A stretch of 64,000 nucleotides of DNA from Biomphalaria glabrata (lineage: Eukaryota; Mollusca; Gastropoda; Planorbidae), in contig NC_074723.1 in NCBI RefSeq assembly GCF_947242115.1, positions 28,297,043 through 28,361,042 of the forward strand. Direction: 5' to 3'. Shown piece by piece: positions 23,650 to 35,632 of this stretch (positions are counted from its first letter, which is position 1; each line of letters opens with the position of its first letter). The notes below the pieces were generated by a model. That model saw only the letters and a list, made by a program, of their open reading frames with translations, was not told the origin of the DNA and searched no databases. Made by a program: the position numbers and the translations under genes.

Positions 23650-25010
23650 AACAACATTTGTCACATATGTCACTTGTCACTTGTGTCACAATTCTATTAA
23701 TAATTGATAGGAATGCAGTAGACCTAGAAACATTAAGCATTTTTTGGAAAAGTTTTTTTTTTAGTTTTTATGGATTATGGTAGAGAGATCTATGGAGGAG
23801 AACTCTAAATAGCTAGTTTTTCTGGTGTGCAGAAAACAGAATGCCTGATAAGCTATGTATTTTAAAAGATAAATGACAATTATTGTGCCATGTATTCACA
23901 GCAGAATCAAAGTTTTAAAAGCTCGACGTCGTAGGGCAATAGCAAAAAGTATCAATATTTTGTATTACAGTTCAAGTGTGCAAATCCGTTAATGTGCAGA
24001 TTATCTAGGAAGTGTGCAGATAAATTTGGGAAATCCGATCATGTGAGTTTATATAAGCTTTGTAATGTAATTCTTAATAAAAACAAAGCTGATATTGAGT
24101 GAAGGGGCATAACAGCCATATATCTCAATATTACAATTCTTAGAACTCTATATATAAGTATAACAACATTAATTTGTTACAACTAGTTAATTAACTACTG
24201 GGATAATTTTTTAATTGATTTATGTTGTCATCGACAATAAAATTTTCAACTTGATCCGAGAATGAAGAGTGGGAGAAAAAATGTTTTAAGTTTCAAAATA
24301 GGCAGACGGACAGACAGACAGACGTATGGAGTTGATATTAGCTTTGTAAAAAAAAAAAAATAATAATAAAAATAAGTAAAAATTTACTCTCTTCTCTAGA
24401 AGACTTACCATGGAAATTATAAGTAACAAAGAAATGGACATAAATGTAATTATTATTTGTAAAAAAAAAAGTTTGTTAAAAATCAATTCATTTTCAATGA
24501 AGCTGAAGGTGACCCATGATTTGGTATTGTTCACTACTTGCAAGGCTTCCTTATTGCTAGGAGTCTATCCAGCGACATTGCACAGTCCTTAATTCAGACT
24601 CTAGACCTCGTCTAGTATTTGACATTTGGATTGATATTTGAAAAAAAAAATAATTCTTCGTGTACGTCAGTTTATTTATTTCCCTCATTACTGAATACAA
24701 AGAACCATTGGAGCTGAGTGCGGGGATTCCCAATGAAAACATGTGACCTGAAGTGTGCCAAAAAAAAAATCTTTTCATCGTTGAAAACACTTAAGTCAAA
24801 TTTCAAAACACTAAATAAGACAAATTTTAACGGTCAAACCAGAGTTTTTTTTATGATTTTTCTCCCCCCCCCCCCCTAAAAAAAAAGAAGCTTTAAAATT
24901 TTTAATTGAAATCATCAGAGACTTTTTCTTTTTGCACCCTTTAAGATATTTAAATAAATTTAAATAAATTTAATATCAGAGCCTTGGATAACATGTTCAA
25001 ATATCTAAAT
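23650..25010. other. Spacer containing an AT-rich repeat (family R, minus)
   Basis: Family R in minus orientation occupies about 24060-24350 (cttgatccgagaatgaagag, acagacagacagac, gttgatattagctttgta). No gene was found. A C-run lies at 24862-24876. Confidence 0.55.
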
Positions 25011-25014
25011 ATTT

Positions 25015-25255
25015 GGGAAGCGTGGTTGAGAGGCTAAGTGCGCTTGAAATTGTCTTGGCTACCTAGAAGGGGGCTCGAGGTTCGACACCTGACTCGGGCT
25101 GAGTTGCGTTTACTGAGCGCCTAAAGGCAGCACAGAAAACCAATTCCTAGATACCCCCTTCCCCTCACTAGTCCACAAATGAGATTGGACCAAAGCGCTC
25201 TGATCATGCTATAAGCATGAAAGTAGCGCTATATAAAAGCTATAATATATAAATA
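25015..25255 (+). repeat. SINE family B, complete
   Basis: The tRNA-like head gggaagcgtggttgagaggc taagtgcgcttg has an extended middle and the B box ggttcgacacc, resembling a tRNA with a long variable arm. The body includes tgcgtttactgagcgcctaa. The tail can pair agcgct...agcgct and ends tataaaagctataatatata. Confidence 0.85.
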
Positions 25256-25432
25256 ACTACAAATTTTAAAAAATGCATGACATTAAATGCAAAAAAAAAA
25301 AAAATCAACTATTTAAAAATTATTACAAAGAGTTTATGTTTTGACACAAACTCATAGGCGGCACCCTAAATCTGATCTCAAAAATAAAAATTTATAAAGA
25401 ACAAATCATTTGCAAGAATACGTTTACCTCCT

Positions 25433-25610
25433 TCCATGGCTGCCTGGTCGTGCGGTTTGCGCGCTGGACTGTCGTTCGGACTAATCGATGGTCCCTGGTT
25501 CAAACCCTGCCCGCTCCCATCTCCCGTCGTTCTGCGAGAGGTGTGGACGAGGAAGTAAATTATTTTCAACTCTAAAGGAACATCCCAAACATGTCAAACA
25601 GTTTGACAAA
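25433..25610 (+). repeat. SINE family C, complete
   Basis: The tRNA-like head has an A-box-like tggtcgtgcggtttgcgcgc and the B box ggttcaaaccc. The body cgttctgcgagaggtgtgga cgaggaagtaaattattttc is shared with 61885-62065. Confidence 0.85.
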
Positions 25611-25714
25611 CAAAACATATTAGCCGACGTGATTGTTTGGCTGGCTGGCGTTGTTATAGGAATATATAATACAATATTAACATTCAAAGCATTCAATGAA
25701 CTGATCGTTATCAA

Positions 25715-25917
25715 GATGTAGTTCAGTGTGATCGTTATCAAGATGAGGTTCAGTGTGATCATTATCAAGCTGAGGTTCAGTGTGATCATTATCAAGATGA
25801 GGTTCAGTGTGACCGCTATTAAGATGTGGTTCAGTGTGATCATTATCAAGATGTGGTTCAGCGTGATAATTTTCATGATATCGTTCAGTTTGATCGTTAT
25901 CAAGATGGGGTCAGTGT
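25715..25917. repeat. 27-bp minisatellite, about 7 copies
   Basis: The unit is gttcagtgtgatcattatca agatgtg with point changes. It is open on both strands, giving an artificial repetitive peptide (LNLILIMIT on the minus strand) that I do not regard as a gene. Confidence 0.9.
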
Positions 25918-25959
25918 GAGCCTGACTTGATTAAATGATTATCTAATTTATGTTTGATA

Positions 25960-26230
25960 GGCGCGGTCGTTTAGTGGTAAAGCGCTTTGCTTCCGAACGG
26001 GGGTCCCGGGCTCAAAACCTGGTGAAGACAAGCATTTTAAATTTAGGGATCTTTTAGCGTGTCTGAGTCCACCTAAGCTCTAATGGTTACCTAAGATTAG
26101 TTGGAAAAAAGTAAAGGCGGTTGGTCATTGTTCTGGACACATGAGACCTTCGTAAACCATAAGTCACAGAAACGGATGACCTTTACATTATCTGCCCAAT
26201 AGAGCGCAAGGTCTTAAAGGGGAACTTTAT
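25960..26230 (+). repeat. tRNA-derived SINE, family A
   Basis: The head gcgcggtcgtttagtggtaa agcgctttgcttccgaac is followed by the degenerate B box ggctcaaaacc. The body includes tctgagtccacctaagctct and the end reads gcgcaaggtcttaaagggga. Confidence 0.9.
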
Positions 26231-26404
26231 TTAATTGATGGTTGACCTTCAAACAAAAGGGTTGTTGAATGGCCAGTTTTTGATTCATGACTTTGGTCAA
26301 GTGTATGAAAGGCTATATGGCTATGTTTGTACACAATACACTTGTTATCGTAAAAATAATTAAACTACCATATTGTTTTTTTTTTAATGTGATAAATATG
26401 TACA

Positions 26405-26650
26405 CACCAGCAGTACACATCGGCTACGCCCGACCGTTTGTTCCAGGCCTTTATTTGTTTTTATGGCCTGAGCATCCCCCCCTTATATTTTTTTATTTTA
26501 AATTTTCAACAAACGGGCCACATTTGGACGATTCCCCATAACATAATTTTTAGCCTGTAAATTAGTGTATCTTTTACAGTTTCACGGCCCGCTCTCTTTT
26601 TCCTTCTCTCTTTCTCTCTCTTTTTCTAGAACCCAAATTTTTGTTAATTT
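26405..26650 (+). repeat. Unclassified dispersed repeat, copy 1
   Basis: A pattern is shared with 27745-28000: gtttgttcccaggctttatt-like, then aaattttcaacaaacgg, cacggcccgctctcttttt and a ctctttctctctcttt tract. The copies are diverged, in the same orientation, and about 1.3 kb apart. Confidence 0.55.
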
Positions 26651-26732
26651 CGTCGTTTCGTCAACACAGACGTTTGACTTGATTTAGAGAGACCCGCTTT
26701 ATAACGTCCCTCCAAACACACATAGTTAAATT

Positions 26733-27003
26733 AATAAAGTTTCCCCTTTCAGACCTTGTGGTCTAACGGGCAGATGATGTAAAGGTCATCTGATTCTGTG
26801 ACCTACGGTTTACGAGGATGTCATGTGGCCAGAACAACAACCAACCGCCTTTACTTTTCCCCAACTTATGTCAAGTACCCATTAGAGCTGGGTGAACTCA
26901 GAGGCGCCCAAAGAACCCGAAATTAAAAGTCCCAGTCTTCACCAGGATTCGAACCCGGAACCCCGTTTCAGAAGCCAAGCGCTTTACCGCTCGGCCACAC
27001 ATA
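26733..27003 (-). repeat. tRNA-derived SINE, family A
   Basis: Minus orientation. Head gtggccgagcggtaaagcgc, B box gggttcgaatcc, and the usual body and tail reaching cctttcagaccttgtggtct. Confidence 0.9.
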
Positions 27004-27310
27004 AGCAAATATGTTTTTGGTTCGTGAATTCTAGTATCCCTTTTACTTATCTGCCTCAACCCCCCCCCCCCCACAGCCCTTAACCACTTCCCACTCACAA
27101 CACAAAACGTTAGTCCTATAGATTCTTTCTTGAAGGGAAAGGGGGTAGGGCGGGGTACAAAAAATGTTTCATGGCTTTTTTATCTCCCCTTCTTTAGTTG
27201 TTAAGAGACAAACCATCACTCTGCACGTTATATAAAGGATGGAGGTATTTAATGTCTTTTCAAAAAAGTAATGTGTGTTTTTTTTTCTTGTTATTTCAAC
27301 ATCAACTTTT

Positions 27311-30300
27311 TTAAATTGCCAGTTCTTCTACAAACATTTCCCCATAAAGGCCGATGAAATGACCAGTTTCCATCAGCGCTCTTCCTTGGCTATCATACGT
27401 GTTCATAAACTGTCTATTGAAATAAATTGTTGCATAGCTGGACTTGAACAACATGTGAAGCTCGAAGGATTTGCCTATGACGTATGGGAAATCTTGCAGA
27501 CGATTTTCATATCCCCAACCACCGTTCTGCATTGTATTGAGTGCATGATATGTGTACACACCATCGTTCCTGCGTCTAAAATGAAACAGTCTGTTGTCAG
27601 TATTTTGATACAAGTTCATCCACCAATTTCCTGATCCAATCAGAACAGCACGGAGATATAACTGAGAACAAATAAAACAAAGTGTACTATTAGAGCGATG
27701 GAAAAGAAAAACAAAAGGATAAAGATGAATAGGACTTCAAGCCTTACCCACCGGCTACAACCTCGTTGATTTGTTCCCAGGCTTTATTATGTTGGTTTTT
27801 TTTTTGTGTGTTTTAAATTCTAATAAACGGTCGGCATTTCAACAATCCCCACTGCATACTTTTTATCACTTCAATTATTGTATCTGTTACATTCAATTGG
27901 TACGGCCCACTCTCTATTTCCTTTTTTCTATCTCTATCTCTTTCTCTTTACATCTCTCTTTCTCTCTTTCTTGCGCATCAAAATTTTATCTGTCATAAAT
28001 TTTCCCCTTAAACTGGAGCCTCTTAATAACAGCATTAGTTAGTTTTACATTTTTTTTCTCGCCATCTTCAACCATCAGGCAAACAATAGATGGTATTACA
28101 CATCGCACATGTTTCTTTAGACCAGGGGCGGAATGGCTATATGGGCATTTGGGGAAATACCCGGTAGGCCGATACCCAAAATAGACCGCTAAGGCCACCG
28201 AAATGGCCTCATGGATGTCACTATGACACGTATTAAATCACTAAAGGTTTTATAAAATTTTCTTATAAAAGTGATCTTTCAAGCGTCGAGTTGAAAAAAT
28301 ATTTTACAGTGTAATACTAATTTAATAAAACACTTTTTTTTTCTGAAATAATGTAAAGAATGGGAAAGCCTACATGGATAGATGGAAGCTCGATGTCTAA
28401 GTGGTAAAGCGCTTGAGTTTAGACCCATAAATCTCAGCTCTAATGAGTATCTGACATTGGCTGGGAAAAGTAAAGTTGGTTGGTCGTTGCTAGCCACATG
28501 ACACCCTCTTAATCCATCATTGGTCCCATAGATCGCAATTTATTTGCTTCAAAAAAGAAGATGATTAAGTCCTACGCGTCATGCATCTAGTCATGCATCT
28601 AGTCATGCATCTAGTCATGCATCTGGTCATGCATCTAGTCATGCATCTAGTCATGCATCTGGTCATGCATGTTAACCAATGACTTAATTTAAACCCGTAG
28701 ACAGTACTACTTGTAGGCTTCATCCTTTTAAAAATTAAAAAGCAACCGAACGTCTCTTATTATCTTATAAATGCCCTGCGCCTATTTTCACACCGAGCCC
28801 GCCCCTCCTTTAGAACATAAGTTTCAAACCTAGAGGGAAATAAACATTAAACGAAAGCCTTCATCGAATGCCCCTTTCCCGATCTCCAGAAATGTATTTT
28901 GGTAAATATTACTTTGGTGCAATTCAGTGTAATCGTGTATTTGATTTTCAAGGCTAAAAACTTACAGTTACAGGCTTTGAATTATGTACAAAATATAAAA
29001 ATAGATGTTTGATAGTTATCTGTCATAAGTGTTTATCCTTTACATTCTTTCAAAGTTATAACTAAAAATAATTAACAGGTTTCATAAAAAATATTTTAAA
29101 GGGTCATAAAATATGCCATCTAGTGAGTTCAAATGTACATTGTTTTAATGCTCTGAAAAATAGGACAAAGAAAATGGAAATGAAACCAAGATAAATTTTA
29201 AAATACTCTTATAACCTCGCCATGCACACCACCATGCACACCGCCATGCACACCACCATGCACACCACCATGCACACCTCCATCCAAGATGGTGCAGAGG
29301 GTGCGCACTATTAGACACTAGGCTAGGAAGGATGTTGACGTTAGAGAAAAGAGAACGAGATGAAGATGCTGTGCTCAAGGCGGATGTCCTGTCTGCATGT
29401 AAATAAACATCTATATTTCGTTGAGTTGCCTCCCTTCAGTTATTACAATACTTAAAAAAAAGTTTATTTTAAGTGTAATTGTCTCAATTAGTAATTAGTT
29501 GGGATCAGTCATATGCCTATGATGGGCTACGACTGTGACATAATAAATCCGTGCTATTAGAAATATTTTTACCAATTGTTTTTGTTTAGCTTTTAGCTTT
29601 CTGAATGCGCAATGATCTTATCACTTGTCTGAATCAGTTGGGAAAGGGGGAGGGAAGAAAGGGGGAATATTTTACATGATCGTTTTGTTCACTCAGTGCT
29701 CAGGAGTCTCAAGGGGACTAATTCAATTTATACCGCTACATCTGTCAAGTTTGATTACTTTCCCTTGTTCAAGATACCAAACAAAATAAATAATTACCAA
29801 TAGTTAAGTAACTAATTGGTTAGTTTTTAATTGATTGATTCTTATGTTGCCAGGTAAAAGGAAAAATTGTTCACAATTTCAGCTTAATCCGAGATCGGGT
29901 GTGGTAGAAATAACGTGTACAAACGTTTTACGATACAGAAAGGCAGATAGACAGATTGAGTTGATATAAGCTTTGTTTAAAAAATGTGTATAAATGTGCA
30001 TACCATTTCTCCTGGTACCATGTTTCCAGGAAAGCCAATCTGTACGTCCATATCATTGCTGTTTGGTAACGTCCTGTTGACGTCCTGTAAATTTCTCACC
30101 AAGTACGTGCCTGACCCAGGTATGAACGTAAGACCAGTCACTGTGTAGCCATCGGCGCAGATCTCGCAGTACGCCGTCTCCGGGATATAAACAAATGAAG
30201 GACATTTCTGAGTGTTCAGGCACTTCATCGCGCAGGCCAGATGTATGATGCCCGTGTAGATCTCAGTGAGACAACCTGCCATCTGGAGGTCTTGGTGGAA

Positions 30301-30414
30301 AGTAAACCTAAACAATGGAGTGGTACTTTCTACTTGATACATCTGAGGGCAGATGAAAACTGACAAATGAGCAATAACTCCTCTTTGAACCAAATCTTTT
30401 AACCTCCACGCCAT
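27311..30414 (-). CDS. Secreted PAN/Apple-like + galectin-domain lectin (two exons)
   Basis: Exons 30414-30004 (donor ATG|GTATGC) and 27661-27311 (acceptor ttctcag) give 253 residues; the intron is phase 0, about 2.3 kb. The N-terminus has a moderately hydrophobic stretch (VIAHLSVFIC) read as a signal peptide. About 38-113 is a PAN/Apple-like domain with Cys48, 61, 65, 71, 83 and 86. About 121-253 is a galectin domain. It keeps the best sugar-site signature of the array: His164, Arg168, Asn179, Trp186, Glu189 and Arg191 (WGYENR), with Asn replaced by Arg in H-x-N-x-R (HFRRR). The C-terminal strand is FIGLYGEMFVEELAI. A leader-exon acceptor (ttcacag|TGGTG) lies 23 bases before the ATG. The intron holds a hAT MITE, a family A SINE fragment and two tandem repeats. 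Function is inferred to be secreted glycan recognition. Confidence 0.82.
27745..28000 (+). repeat. Unclassified dispersed repeat, copy 2
   Basis: Partner of 26405-26650: gatttgttcccaggctttat, taataaacggtcggcattt, tacggcccactctctatttc and a pyrimidine tract. It lies in the PAN-galectin intron, about 85 bp beyond the second exon's acceptor. Confidence 0.55.
28385..28515 (+). repeat. SINE family A, internally deleted
   Basis: The head gtctaagtggtaaagcgctt g is joined to the body cagctctaatgagtatctga and gttggtcgttgctagccaca. The B box and central part are missing. Confidence 0.65.
28555..28682 (-). repeat. CR1-like LINE 3' end with 12-bp tandem expansion
   Basis: It starts like the LINE tails at 6330 and 9760 (aaagaagatgattaagtcct acgcgtcatgcat). 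The word ctagtcatgcat is then repeated about eight times with ctggtcatgcat variants. The single tagtcatgcat in the other copies shows where the expansion began. Confidence 0.7.
29217..29284. repeat. 12-bp tandem repeat, 5 copies
   Basis: The segment catgcacaccac is repeated with a catgcacaccgc variant. The minus-strand frame reads as a Trp/Cys repeat and is not a credible protein. Confidence 0.9.
29765..29972 (-). repeat. AT-rich dispersed repeat (family R)
   Basis: Minus orientation: caaacaaaataaataattac, ttgttcacaatttcagctta, agacagattgagttgatata agctttgt. Its edge is about 30 bases from the donor of the first PAN-galectin exon. Another copy in plus orientation lies upstream of the gene at 30505-30655. 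Confidence 0.7.
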
Positions 30415-30504
30415 TGTACAGGTTTATAATTACACCACTGTGAAATAACAAGAAGATAATGTGTATAAAATATGTTTAAAATTGTAAAATATATTCAATA
30501 TCAC

Positions 30505-30655
30505 TTTTATGAACTCACTCTGTCTGTGTGTCTGTCTGTCTATCTGGCCAAAGGTTATACACGTTATTTCTCCCATACCCAGTATCGGATGGAGCTGAAA
30601 TTTCGAACAATTATTTCTTTAGTCTGACAACACTAGAATCAATTTAAAAAAAAAA
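30505..30655 (+). repeat. AT-rich dispersed repeat (family R)
   Basis: gaactcactctgtctgtgtg, tacacgttatttctcccata, aatttcgaacaattattt and agaatcaatttaaa. The I/nimbus-like LINE starts directly against its right end. Confidence 0.65.
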
Positions 30656-33500
30656 CAACTTCCAGCCTTACCAGATGGTCAGTTATTGTCCGCCCCTGCC
30701 GGAATCCGCACTGGTAGTTGGAGATTCTTTTATTTCTCTCAAGGTACCAGACCAACCTATTATTTATCATCCATTCAATAGTTTTGCAGATGCAGATTGT
30801 TAGTGCTATTGGGCGGTAGTTAACTGGGTCAGAGCCGTCTCTTCTCGGTATCGGTATAACTTTGGCTTTTCTCAAGCTGTTTGGGAAAGTGCCTGTTTGC
30901 CCTATATAGTTATAGATTTTTAGCACGGTTGCCAATGAGGGTTTGGGAAGATGCTTGAGGAACTGATAATGGATTTCATCTTCTCCTGGCGCTGTGCCAT
31001 GTGATTTGTCCAGCGAGTCCCTCAGTTCTTCAAGCGAGAACTGTTTGTTATAATCTTCATTGTTCTCTGATCTGAAATCAATAATGTGTCTTTCCTCCCT
31101 TATTTTGACTTTTTGGAATTCGGGCGTAAAATGTGCAGTAGATGATTTATCTGCTATTGAGGATGCAAGGCAGTCAGCTATATCTTTGGGGGACGTGACA
31201 GTTCGTCCTTGGTTTTTCAAATGCCCTATTGCATTTGATTCTTTCCCTTTGATCCGCCTTACTGCCTTCCAAACCGCTCTAGCAGAAGATTTGGCATCCA
31301 GACTGCTAACAATTTTTTTCCAGGAATTCCTTTTGGCTGACCGTATGGTATGTCTAGACTTCGCTCTAGATATCCTTGCTGGCAAAGGTATCAGCTGGAT
31401 TCTGTTCATTAAGGATATTTTCTGTGATATCCTCGGAACATCTTTTTTGGAATTGTTCCATTTCGGCTTTATTCAGCTTCCACCGCTGAGGTCGTCCCAA
31501 TGAGGGGAGATTGTTAGCAATGGTGGTTAGGAAGGGATCAATTCCTCGTAGATCATTGCTAACTGACCATTTAAAATCGTTCAGAAGTCCGGGAACACAT
31601 ACGGTGACGTCAATGCACGTGAGAGATCCAGTTCCTGGGTGCAAGTAGGTCACGGTTGCATCATTAAGTATGCATAAATTATATTGTAGGAAGATATCCT
31701 CCAGCATTATGACCTCTTGTGTCAGAGTTGTTGGATCTTCACATAGTGTTATGGGCATTGAAATCCCCAAGAATTATATAGGGCCGAGGGAGTTGTTTCA
31801 ATAGATCCTCCATGTCTGTTGGGTTTAATGGAGCGCCAGGAGGTAGATCCAGGCTGCAGCAAGTGATAACCTTGTGTAGGGTTATCCTAGCTGCTACGAC
31901 CTGTAGTGTGACCTGTATCTCTACCCTCTGAAGGCTGTCCTTCGCAAAGATACAGGCTCCACCTGATGCTCTATCCACATCCTCAACAGTCCTGCTGTAA
32001 GTGCTGTAGCTTCGGAAACTGATGTTATCTTTCAGTAATGTTTCCTGTAAGCAGACAGCTACTGGAGTCTCCGAGTTCATCAGTAGCTACATTTCCTCAT
32101 AATCTGCCTTGAGGCCTCTACAGTTCCACTGCACAATCCTGGAAGTCCTTCTCTCTGGAGAGGGGAGATTCCTCCGGTTAGAGCAGAGACTATTTCCTCC
32201 TCCCTCACGGGCATCGTCTTTGATTTGATTTCTCAACCTCTAACTCAGTAGAGATTGGAATGTCAGACAAAATGTCTCCGGGCTCTCCCGGAGTGTTAGT
32301 TTTGACATGCTGCTCAGTCTCAACGGAGCACGGAGAATCTGTTTTTTAGCATGACAACATGGCTTTCTTTTCTCTTCAGAGGTGTGTTCTTTGGCGGTGT
32401 TTTCTTCTGAGTTGGAGGAGGAGGAGGTGGTGGGGTCAATGTGTCCGTCTGTGTGGCTATGGATCTTCCTATCTTAACCACAGCCGAATTGGCTCTTGGG
32501 TACGGCCAATACAGCCGACTTCGCCTTGCTGAATGTGCATTTATTTCTTGCCTTGTACTCCCGCACGGCAACCTTCACTCAGGGCAGTCCTTGGAGTAGG
32601 CTGAGAGGCCAGCGTGACTGTTTGGGCATTTGAACTGGGCTGTGCAGCCCTTGTCCTCATGACCCTCTCCAGCACATCTGGCACACACAGTGTTCCTCTT
32701 GCAGACTGCCGCGCCGTGTCCATAACCCTGGCACTTGAAGCACCTCATGGGGTTAGGTATGTAGCGCCTCACTGGAACTCGTAGGTATCCTGACTTCAAA
32801 TACTCTGGCGGTGTCCTAGTTCCGAATGTGAGGATAATAGTGGCGGTTTTGACCTCCTCACCATTCCTGCGCCTGGTGACTTGAGTGACTCCTTCAATTC
32901 CCTCCACTATTTCCTTCTCGGAATATTCCAGCAGGTCCCTAGAGCTGATTACACCTCTGCTGGTGTTCAAACTCTTGTGTGGCATGACTTCCACATAGAG
33001 ATCACAGATTCTTCTTCATCGTAGAAGCCTTATCTTACTCTCAACTTCTTAGAGAAGTTCCGATGACTTGTGCAACTTTGATACACTCTTGGGCTTTTCC
33101 ACTAATGACTTAAGTCCCTTGTAGATGAGATAAGGGCTCATCTTCTTTAACAGACTTTTCCCCTCCTCTGTGCACCTGACCACCAGAAATGATGGCCAGG
33201 TAGTACAACTTCTTGTGGTCTCTTCCTTTGTTGCTTATATTCTACGTCTCTTGCCCAGACACAAATCCGAGGAAAGTAGTTTTTTAGGTGTTTTTTTCTG
33301 TCCATGGCCATTTGTGATAATTCGGCACCTGTGCTCCCCACCCGCCATCGAGTCCAACAAGGGGACGAGTCATTCGGATGTCCAAAATGAGCCCGCCAGG
33401 GCTACACTGGTGCTATACTCAGTCAGCTGCTGCATCGGACTGTGTCCGATACAGCTGCTCCATGATTGACCCTTCAGCCACTGCAATACTGCATAGGTCT
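30655..33500 (-). mobile_element. I/nimbus-like LINE, 5' half (ORF1, endonuclease, partial RT)
   Basis: Read from right to left, ORF1 (about 33340-32320) has a nucleic-acid-binding region and CCHC knuckles (RCFKCQGYGHGAAVC, then VCARCAGEGH). The ORF2 endonuclease follows: CLQETLL at about 32050, YIILGDFNAHNT near 31740, then DVTVCVP. The RT begins with HGTAPGEDEIHYQFLKHLP, then DPVNYRPIALTICICKTIEW, then YQCGFRQGRTITDHLVRLE at about 30665. It stops there, before the YADD motif. Frames are broken several times (for instance between the endonuclease parts and within ORF1), so the copy is dead. It is unusual for a LINE in lacking its 3' end. The gag-like CCHC ORF1 with I/Jockey-type RT resembles nimbus of Biomphalaria. 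Confidence 0.82.
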
Positions 33501-35005
33501 ATGACCTATGCTGGTAGCTAAGCGTGACCCAGCCTGTTGACCCCGAGCGGGCCATCTGGGCCTCAGGTTTAGTGCCAAAGTATTGTATTGAGGTAGATTA
33601 TCCTCGTATAGATACCTACTCAAATACCAGGATCTCTTTATTCCCCCTTACACGTCGCAGTCCACGACAAAAGGACTGGTCTAAGACATAGGGAGAATTT
33701 AAAGATAAGGAGACAGAGTGATAGGTAATGAAGGCAGACTAAGAAAGAGGAGGCAGTCACAATGATAGAAAAGTAGGGCACTTTTGAGCTCCAAAAGTGC
33801 TAAGGAAAGAGGAGCGCAGTTTAACGTCATGTCTCGGGATATATATATTATATTATCATATGTAATACGATTATGATTAACTATTATAATATTCTTATTG
33901 TTAACTTTAATAATGCGTAAGTTACATTATAAGCTAATATATATATATATAGTTTTCTTTTAATAGTAAATAGGCCTACTAAGAAAAGTTTGAGTTTACA
34001 GTCTAGCCAAAGTTAATTATAAATCATAATTTGAACATATTTGACTTACAGTTCTCACTGTCAACTCTCACAGGTCGGAGTCATAAAAAACCAACATATT
34101 TCTATCTAAAAGATGGCAGTAAATAAAACCAAATTTATAAATTTACAAATAGTAATCCTTTCTTGTTCTGCTTGGCTTATTTCAGAAGAAAGGATAGTAT
34201 GCTCTACATATTCAGACTAACATCAGTCTAAATCAATACTTAACCAGTCTAGATATCAGAGTCAATGGGTCTAAGTTTTTTAAAACCAGGCTTAGGTTGA
34301 CGCTGTTTGCTACTGTCTATACAAAAATAGAATTACCCAAGTTTTTGCTACAAGCAGAAAAACATATTTTATATTTGAAAACATTAGATTCCCTGGTGGA
34401 TTCCTCAAAATCGTTTAATAGGACAGTTAAATATTAAAGAGAGTTGAAGTTAAAATATATTTAGCCCAACGTCGAATTTAGCTGCTAAAATTATCAACAT
34501 TTGACTTGATGTTAAAAAGATTTATTATCGCCATTCTTCTATCTGGAAAGCTTAAAAAACAAATGCTTGATGTATATCAGTGTTCATAGAGATAAATATC
34601 TACAGAAGATACATTTCTAAAGAAGATATTTGATTATAAACTTTGCGGTGCTCTAAGGTGCTAAGGTAGTTGTGCTGCGTGTGGTCTGTGTGATATCTGT
34701 GATGCTTGGATCTCTAAACAAATGTATTTTAATGTATCTAGTTGTAACGATAGCATAAGAAAAATATAAAATCAGAAAGATGTATACTGGTAAAGATTTT
34801 GACATTTTCCGGCAAGCACACAAAAAAAGACAAAGTGAAGAAGGCTGATATTGATACAAGATTGCCAACAAAATAATAAAAATTGCATTGTGCTTCATGC
34901 AAACTAGCCTCTACACATTTGATGTTGCAATGCAAAAAAAAAAAAGACCAAAATACTCATGTGTTCTATGCACCGGATGCATCAATAGATAGTACCTTGT
35001 AGATA
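33501..35005. other. Spacer, no gene seen
   Basis: The first 150 bp may still belong to the LINE's 5' leader. The rest is AT-rich, with an (AT)n tract near 33935 and no convincing exon. Confidence 0.4.
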
Positions 35006-35011
35006 ACGGAG

Positions 35012-35285
35012 GCGCGGTGGCTGAACTGCTGAGCTGAGCTAAGCGTTAAAGCACTTGGCCTCCGAACCGGGATCGCGGGTTTGAATCCTGGTGGGCTAGG
35101 ATTTTTATTTCGGAATCTTTGGGCACCCCCGAGTCCACCCAGCTCTAATGGGTAATTGACATTAGTTGGGGAAAGGTAAAGGTGGTTGGTCTTGTACTGG
35201 CCACCCTCGCCATAGAAACAGATAACCTTTACATCATCTGCCTTATAGATCGCAAGGTCTGAAAGGGGTACTTTTACTTTACTAC
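35012..35285 (+). repeat. tRNA-derived SINE, family A
   Basis: The head ggaggcgcggtggctgaact carries a 14-base local duplication (gctgagctgagct). The B box is gggtttgaatcc; the body and tail run to atcgcaaggtctgaaagggg. Confidence 0.9.
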
Positions 35286-35632
35286 TTCATTCCCTTTGCT
35301 TGATCAGAATTGAGTACATTAACCCTTATTTCATATTTATTATATCTGTTCAAAGTCTCAAGTAAGAAATAACTGATGTCAGGGCTGGACAATGAACAAG
35401 ACACTATGTCAGACATGAACTGTATCACAATACAATAATGTCATGAGATCCGGCTCAGTAACATCGCACAGGCATGGAACTAAATCTATTGTTTTATTGA
35501 CCATGTATTATTTAACTTGCTCACACTAATCCAATTACGATTTAGAAATACACTTTATCAATCGATCATTGAAGACCATGGGAAAGCTAAAGGAGATCTT
35601 TTTCCCTCTAGTTAGTTTTAAAAATTATTGAT

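Larger units (their letters stand above)
28123..28807. mobile_element. Probable hAT-type MITE (685 bp) with nested SINE
   Basis: The left end is caggggcggaatggc. The right end is the inverted form of a closely similar word (gagggg cggg). Flanks ctttagac (28115-28122) and ctttagaa (28808-28815) look like an 8-bp target duplication with one change, as hAT elements make. No transposase was seen. A family A SINE fragment and a 12-bp tandem repeat sit inside it. Terminal similarity is only about 9 bases, so this is moderate. Confidence 0.5.

Noticed and set aside
25481-25917. 140-codon minus-strand frame rich in Ile and Leu
   Set aside because: It is the 27-bp minisatellite read in frame, joined to a SINE.
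29145-29378. Frame with Trp-Cys-Ala repeats
   Set aside because: It is a 12-bp tandem repeat read on the minus strand; no other support.
31060-31503. 147-codon plus-strand frame
   Set aside because: It is antisense to recognisable LINE reverse transcriptase and endonuclease.
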